Source of the DNA: CAYNYF01 sp964401385
Lineage (GTDB): Bacteria; Planctomycetota; Phycisphaerae; SM23-33
Direction of reading: 5' to 3'
Length of the DNA: 8,584 nucleotides
NCBI GenBank assembly: GCA_964401385.1
Contig: CAYNYF010000117.1
Coordinates: 1 to 8,584 of the forward strand
Shown one piece after another: positions 5,194 through 8,584 of the stretch (positions are counted from its first letter, which is position 1; every line of letters begins with the position of its first letter). The notes under the pieces are model-generated. The model was not told where the DNA came from and did no database searches. It was given only the letters and a program-made list of their open reading frames with translations. Position numbers and translations under genes: made by a program.

Positions 5194-7389
5194 ATGAGTA
5201 AAGACCGACCTGCCGGACGCGGGCTGCCACCGGCGATCCTGTGGCCGGTCCTCCTCTACCTGGCTTTGACAATGCCGGCCCTGGGCGGGTTCTTCCTGGA
5301 CGTCGAGGCCGACTCGGCGCCCGGGGCGGCGGCGTTCTGGCTGAACCGCGCTTACGGCTACTGGGCGGCCGTCACGTTCGTGCTGTTGCAGGTCGGCGTC
5401 GGGCGGACCCTGCTCGGCGCGGGCCGCCTGCGCGACTGCCGGGAAGAGGGGCTTGCGGGCTGGCTGGTGTGCTTCACGGCGGGATCGTTCGCCAGCTACG
5501 CCGTGCTGGCGGCACTGTCGCTGGCCGGCGCCCTGGGCAGCTTCGGGGTGCCGCTTTTCCTGGGAGCTTCGACGGTCGTGGGCCTGTGGGGGCTGGGCCT
5601 GATGATCGCCCAGGTGCGGTCGCGGCCGTCGCCGGGCCCTCCGGCCGAAGCGGCGGCAGGCCGTCGGTGGATTGGCTACCTGGCGGCCGTGCTGGCGGCA
5701 GCCTGGGCGGCGCCCTACCTGCTTCAGACTCTCCTGCCGAACACCGACTGGGACGGGGCGGCGTATCACCTGCCGCTGGCCGGACGGCTGCTGAGAGAGG
5801 GCCTGTGGGCCACCGAGCCGACGTTTCCCGGGTACAACTATCCTGGGGCGATCCACCTGTTCTACGCCTGCTTTCTGCAGATCCGGGCCGAGTCGGCGAT
5901 CATCCCCCTGAACTTCATCGCCTCCTGCGGGGCAGCCCTGGCCGCTTACGTCCTGGCATCGCGGCTGTGGAACCGGCGGGCGGGGCTGTGGGCGGTGAGC
6001 ATCTGCCTGGGGACGAACATTCTCTGGGAGCTCGGCCTGGACCCCCGCATCGACGGCTTCCTGGCCTTCTACTGCGCCATGGCGTGCCTGGCGGTGCTGC
6101 TGTGGGTGCGGCAGCCGCGGCGCGGCGGGCTGCTCGTGCTGGCGGGCATGGCCGCGGGCCTGGCGGCCGGGACGAAATACAATGCCATGCTGTTGCTGGG
6201 GCCGCTGGGCATCAGCGCGGCCGTCCTGGCGGGGCTGCGCATCCGGCGAAGGATTCCGGGCACGGCAGCGGCGCTTGCCCTGGCCGCCGGCGTGGTGTTG
6301 CTGCCGTCCGGGCTTTGGTACCTGCGAAATGGACTGCGCCTGGCAAACCCGATCTACCCGATCGGTCGCGGGCGGGTCTACCGCGACGCCCGGTATCGTC
6401 CGGCGCCTTTCCGCCCCGCCTTTGAAAGGCTCGCGGCCCGGACGCTGCCTCCCGAGCGGATGGCGGCCGTCGGCCGGGAGACCATCCTGGGAGTCGATCT
6501 GGCCAAGGCCGGCGACGCCAAAGGCCCGCGGACCATGCTGAACGTCTGGGACGTGATCGTTCACCCCTCGCGCTACGCCAGAAAGCCGTATCACTGGATC
6601 TCGCCGCTGCTGCTGCTGTTCCTGATCCTGCCGCTGTGGAAGCGAGACGCCCCCGCGCTGTGGCTGTACGGCGTGGGGACGTCGGCCCTGGTGACCTCGG
6701 CCGTGGCCAGCCCCCTGCTGCGGTATGCGGTCTTCATAGTGCCGGTCATGGCCGCCGGAGCGGGCGGGGTCCTGTCCCGCTGCCGCTGGCGGCCGTGCGC
6801 CGCCGCATTCGCCCTGGCGGTGGCGGTGCAGCTTGGATGGAACACGAGTTCGGAGTGGGGCAAGCTCATCGCCTCCAAGCCGGCCAGGCTGATGACCGGG
6901 CAGGTCTCGCGCATGCATTGGCTGGCACAGACCGGCTACAACAAAGCCGAGGACATGGCCCGCCTGGCGCCGGTCATCAATGCCCAGATCCGCCGCGGCG
7001 CCGTGCCCACGGACACCGTCTTCTTCATGATCGGCGAGGGCAAAGGCGGCGACCTGCTTTGCCGCTACATTCCCGACTCCAGCCGCGAGGGCTATCCCTG
7101 GCTGGTCGAACTGATCAAGGCAGATGGGAATCTCGATCGCCTCGCCCGGTCTTTCCGCCGGCGCCGCATCGGCTACATCATCTTCAATCAGGGCTACCTC
7201 GACTGGTGTCTGCACCACGCCAAGGTCCGGCACGATGAATTGACACTCAGCCTGCACATGCTCCGGCAGTTCCTGCGTCGGCACGCCCGGCCGGTCGAGC
7301 GGGTGGGCGGCGTGGTGGTATTCGGCATCCTTGCCCGACCGCCCCGCCCGAGTAGCCCAAGCCCGACAAGCGCGCCGGGCCCGGTTTGA
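5194..7389 (+). CDS. GT-C type integral membrane glycosyltransferase (PMT_2/GT39-like)
   Basis: The predicted enzyme transfers a sugar from a polyprenyl-phosphate donor to a lipid or protein acceptor on the outer side of the cytoplasmic membrane; donor and acceptor are unknown. The 731-residue product has about a dozen hydrophobic helices from residue 12 to about 547, then a soluble C-terminal region to about 715 and a Pro/Ser-rich tail. Family signs are the acidic motif in the first large outer loop, NTDWDGAAYHLPLAGRLL (183-200), with Asp185 and Asp187 as likely catalytic or metal-binding residues; YNYPGAIHLFYA (214-225); LDPRIDGFLAFYCAMACLAV (282-301); the AAGTKYNAMLLL helix (324-335); and LRNGLRLANPIYPIG (377-391), the usual post-helix loop. 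The ATG at 5194 is preceded by GAGG at good spacing; an in-frame GTG at 5080 would add 38 polar residues without a ribosome binding site. The exact subfamily is uncertain. Confidence 0.86.
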   Translation: MSKDRPAGRGLPPAILWPVLLYLALTMPALGGFFLDVEADSAPGAAAFWLNRAYGYWAAVTFVLLQVGVGRTLLGAGRLRDCREEGLAGWLVCFTAGSFASYAVLAALSLAGALGSFGVPLFLGASTVVGLWGLGLMIAQVRSRPSPGPPAEAAAGRRWIGYLAAVLAAAWAAPYLLQTLLPNTDWDGAAYHLPLAGRLLREGLWATEPTFPGYNYPGAIHLFYACFLQIRAESAIIPLNFIASCGAALAAYVLASRLWNRRAGLWAVSICLGTNILWELGLDPRIDGFLAFYCAMACLAVLLWVRQPRRGGLLVLAGMAAGLAAGTKYNAMLLLGPLGISAAVLAGLRIRRRIPGTAAALALAAGVVLLPSGLWYLRNGLRLANPIYPIGRGRVYRDARYRPAPFRPAFERLAARTLPPERMAAVGRETILGVDLAKAGDAKGPRTMLNVWDVIVHPSRYARKPYHWISPLLLLFLILPLWKRDAPALWLYGVGTSALVTSAVASPLLRYAVFIVPVMAAGAGGVLSRCRWRPCAAAFALAVAVQLGWNTSSEWGKLIASKPARLMTGQVSRMHWLAQTGYNKAEDMARLAPVINAQIRRGAVPTDTVFFMIGEGKGGDLLCRYIPDSSREGYPWLVELIKADGNLDRLARSFRRRRIGYIIFNQGYLDWCLHHAKVRHDELTLSLHMLRQFLRRHARPVERVGGVVVFGILARPPRPSSPSPTSAPGPV

Positions 7390-7443
7390 CCCGGCCTGGC
7401 GATCCGACACATGGTGATATCTCTATGCATTCCCGACACGCAC

Positions 7444-7461
7444 CCGCCGGCGGCCCGGCGG
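7444..7461. terminator. Possible GC hairpin between convergent glycosyltransferase and dehydrogenase genes
   Basis: CCGCCG at 7444-7449 and CGGCGG at 7456-7461 form a perfect 6-bp stem with a 6-nt loop inside the 77-bp gap between two stop codons (7387-7389 on + and 7469-7467 on -). No T-run follows on either strand, and the surroundings are rich in CGG repeats, so alternative pairings exist. The location is right for a shared terminator but the signal is weak. Confidence 0.25.
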
Positions 7462-7466
7462 CGGCG

Positions 7467-8456
7467 CTACGCCATCCTGTCCAGCTCTTCCGGCCGGGCG
7501 ACGCACATGGGCGACCGGCCGTTCAGGAAGGCCTCGACGTCCTCGACGGCCTGCCGGCCGAAGTTGAACGCCGCCACCCCGGCGACGTGCGAGGTCAGAA
7601 CGACGTTCGGCAGCTTCCGCAGCGGGCTGTCGTCGGCCGCGGGCTCGGGCTCGGTCACGTCCAGGATCGCAAACAGCCGCCCCGCCGCCAGCTCGGCGAT
7701 CAGCGCCGCCTCGTCGATGCACATGCCGCGGGCGGTGTTGATGAAGATCGCCTCGTCCCGCATCGCCCGGAACTGCCCGGCGCCGAGCATCTTCTCGGTG
7801 CTGGCCACGGCCGGCGCGTGAAGCGTGACCACGTCGCTCCGCCGGCACAGTTCCGTCAGGTCCGCCACCGCGGCCGCGCCCATCTCGCGGGCCTGCCGCC
7901 CCGAGACGAACGGATCGTACAGCAGGATTTCGCAGCCCGTCGGCCGCAGCAGCCGGATCACGCGCCGGCCGACGTGCGAGGCGCCGATGACGCCCACCGT
8001 CGCGCCGTAGAGCACTTTCAGATTCGGCGGGTGGACAGTACGCCCGCCGCGGTTGGCCCGGGCGTTCTCGAAGACCCGCCACAGCCCCATGATGATCTGG
8101 CCCAGCGTGAACACGGCCACGTTGTCGGCATTGGCCGGCTTGCAGGAGGCGATGATCAGATCGCGCCCGTCCATGTGCGGCCCGAACATGTGTTTGACCG
8201 TGCCGGCCACGTGCTCCCACAGCCGCAGCTTCGGGCAGGCCTCCAGCAGCTCGGCGCAGGGGTGCGGCGTTCCCCAGCCCCCGACGCCGACCTGGCAATC
8301 GGAAAGAATCCGGCAGGCCTGGGCGACGTCAATCGGTCCGGGCGAGTCGGTCCAGACCACTTCGCCGAGTCCGTCCAACCGGGCCTGGTCCTCGCTGGTG
8401 AAAAGGGCGTCGCGGAGCTTCGTGTGGATGACGACGCCGATCCTGACCTGGCTCAT
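7467..8456 (-). CDS. D-isomer-specific 2-hydroxyacid dehydrogenase, NAD-dependent (SerA/hydroxypyruvate reductase-like)
   Basis: The enzyme interconverts a 2-keto acid and its D-2-hydroxy acid with NAD(P)(H) in the cytoplasm. The 329-residue product has the normal family length. The Rossmann loop is GVIGASHVGRRVI at 155-167, followed by an acidic residue at the end of the next strand (LLYDPF, Asp181) that suggests preference for NAD. The three catalytic residues are present: Arg243 in INTARG, Glu271 in DVTEPEP and His290 in LTSHVAG. The middle glycine of GxGxxG is Ser160. The N-terminal substrate domain contains CPKLRLWEHVAGTVKHM (74-90) in place of the usual K-hG-G stretch. ATG 8456 is preceded by GGAGG at 5-base spacing; an upstream in-frame ATG at 8513 has no such site. 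Phosphoglycerate, glyoxylate/hydroxypyruvate or a sugar-derived acid are all possible substrates. It is read alone, convergent with the glycosyltransferase gene. Confidence 0.93.
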   Translation of the reverse strand: MSQVRIGVVIHTKLRDALFTSEDQARLDGLGEVVWTDSPGPIDVAQACRILSDCQVGVGGWGTPHPCAELLEACPKLRLWEHVAGTVKHMFGPHMDGRDLIIASCKPANADNVAVFTLGQIIMGLWRVFENARANRGGRTVHPPNLKVLYGATVGVIGASHVGRRVIRLLRPTGCEILLYDPFVSGRQAREMGAAAVADLTELCRRSDVVTLHAPAVASTEKMLGAGQFRAMRDEAIFINTARGMCIDEAALIAELAAGRLFAILDVTEPEPAADDSPLRKLPNVVLTSHVAGVAAFNFGRQAVEDVEAFLNGRSPMCVARPEELDRMA

Positions 8457-8584
8457 TGACGCCTCCTTTCCGGCAAATCCGCCGCCTGCGCGCCTGGCCG
8501 GTCCAAGCAGCATACGGCCGGCGGGCAGAAACGCAACGACTTGCCTGCCTGGGTTGGTGCCATGCTTCTGCAGCCCGCCTACCA
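8457..8584 (-). promoter_or_regulatory. Leader region of the dehydrogenase gene with weak promoter candidate
   Basis: No gene is visible in these last 128 bp. GGAGG at 8462-8466 (- strand) is the ribosome binding site of the dehydrogenase. Further up, TTGCGT (8536-8531) and TATGCT (8514-8509) have a 16-bp spacer and match the sigma-70 consensus at three and four of six positions, a weak candidate promoter. Confidence 0.3.

Noticed and set aside
4885..7410. Long - strand open frame (841 codons) opposite the glycosyltransferase
   Set aside because: It is antisense to the GT-C gene, rich in Arg, Gln, Pro and Gly, with no domain; the + strand frame has helices and family motifs.
7386..8459. + strand open frame (357 codons) opposite the dehydrogenase
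   Set aside because: It is the antisense of a gene with all catalytic residues intact; the product is His/Arg/Pro-rich with no recognisable domain.
8457..8513. Earlier ATG start (8513) for the dehydrogenase
   Set aside because: The added 19 residues cover the strong GGAGG ribosome binding site of ATG 8456 and the family's first strand begins right after that ATG.
8548..8584. Possible hairpin at the right edge (GGGTTG with CAGCCC)
   Set aside because: It needs a G-U pair and a 14-nt loop, lacks a T-run and lies at the window edge, so nothing can be concluded.

Overview
The window is about 8.6 kb of GC-rich bacterial DNA with strongly GC-biased third codon positions across most of its length. 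Gene content fits a heterotrophic, sugar-using bacterium: a CUT1-type sugar ABC importer without its own ATPase, a GT-C membrane glycosyltransferase and a D-2-hydroxyacid dehydrogenase. Style features (membrane-anchored binding protein without a lipobox, oversized permease, alanine/arginine-rich proteins) make me think of Planctomycetota, perhaps Phycisphaerae. That assignment is inference only; no marker gene is present.

Layout. Positions 1-498 (+) hold the last 33 codons of an unidentified gene and a complete 85-residue two-helix membrane protein; both use more A/T-ending codons than the rest. Positions 510-4872 (-) form a tight operon read right to left: sugar-binding protein (GTG start at 4872), permease 1 (ATGA overlap), permease 2 (30-bp gap containing a GC hairpin) and a 78-residue basic small ORF that starts inside the permease 2 stop codon (GTGA overlap). 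The operon ends tail-to-tail with the left-hand gene, only 11 bp apart, and a small hairpin pairs the two stop codons. Positions 4873-5193 form a divergent intergenic region with a possible promoter and palindrome for the transporter operon and four 7-bp repeats just before the next gene. Positions 5194-7389 (+) encode a 731-residue GT-C/PMT_2-like glycosyltransferase. After a 77-bp convergent gap, 7467-8456 (-) encodes a 329-residue D-2-hydroxyacid dehydrogenase. The last 128 bp hold its leader and no visible gene.

How it may work together. The binding protein and two permeases should form a carbohydrate importer energised by an ATPase encoded elsewhere, as is common for CUT1 systems. The dehydrogenase could reduce or oxidise a 2-keto/2-hydroxy acid from sugar breakdown, but it is not in the operon, so the link is only by proximity. 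The glycosyltransferase is divergent and probably serves cell-surface or lipid glycosylation. The most unusual points are the two enlarged transporter subunits: the second permease carries about 190 extra N-terminal residues with several predicted membrane helices, and the binding protein carries about 130 extra helical residues near its N-terminus. Together with the translationally coupled small ORF they suggest a variant importer architecture. I saw no CRISPR array, tRNA, rRNA, insertion sequence or phage gene.
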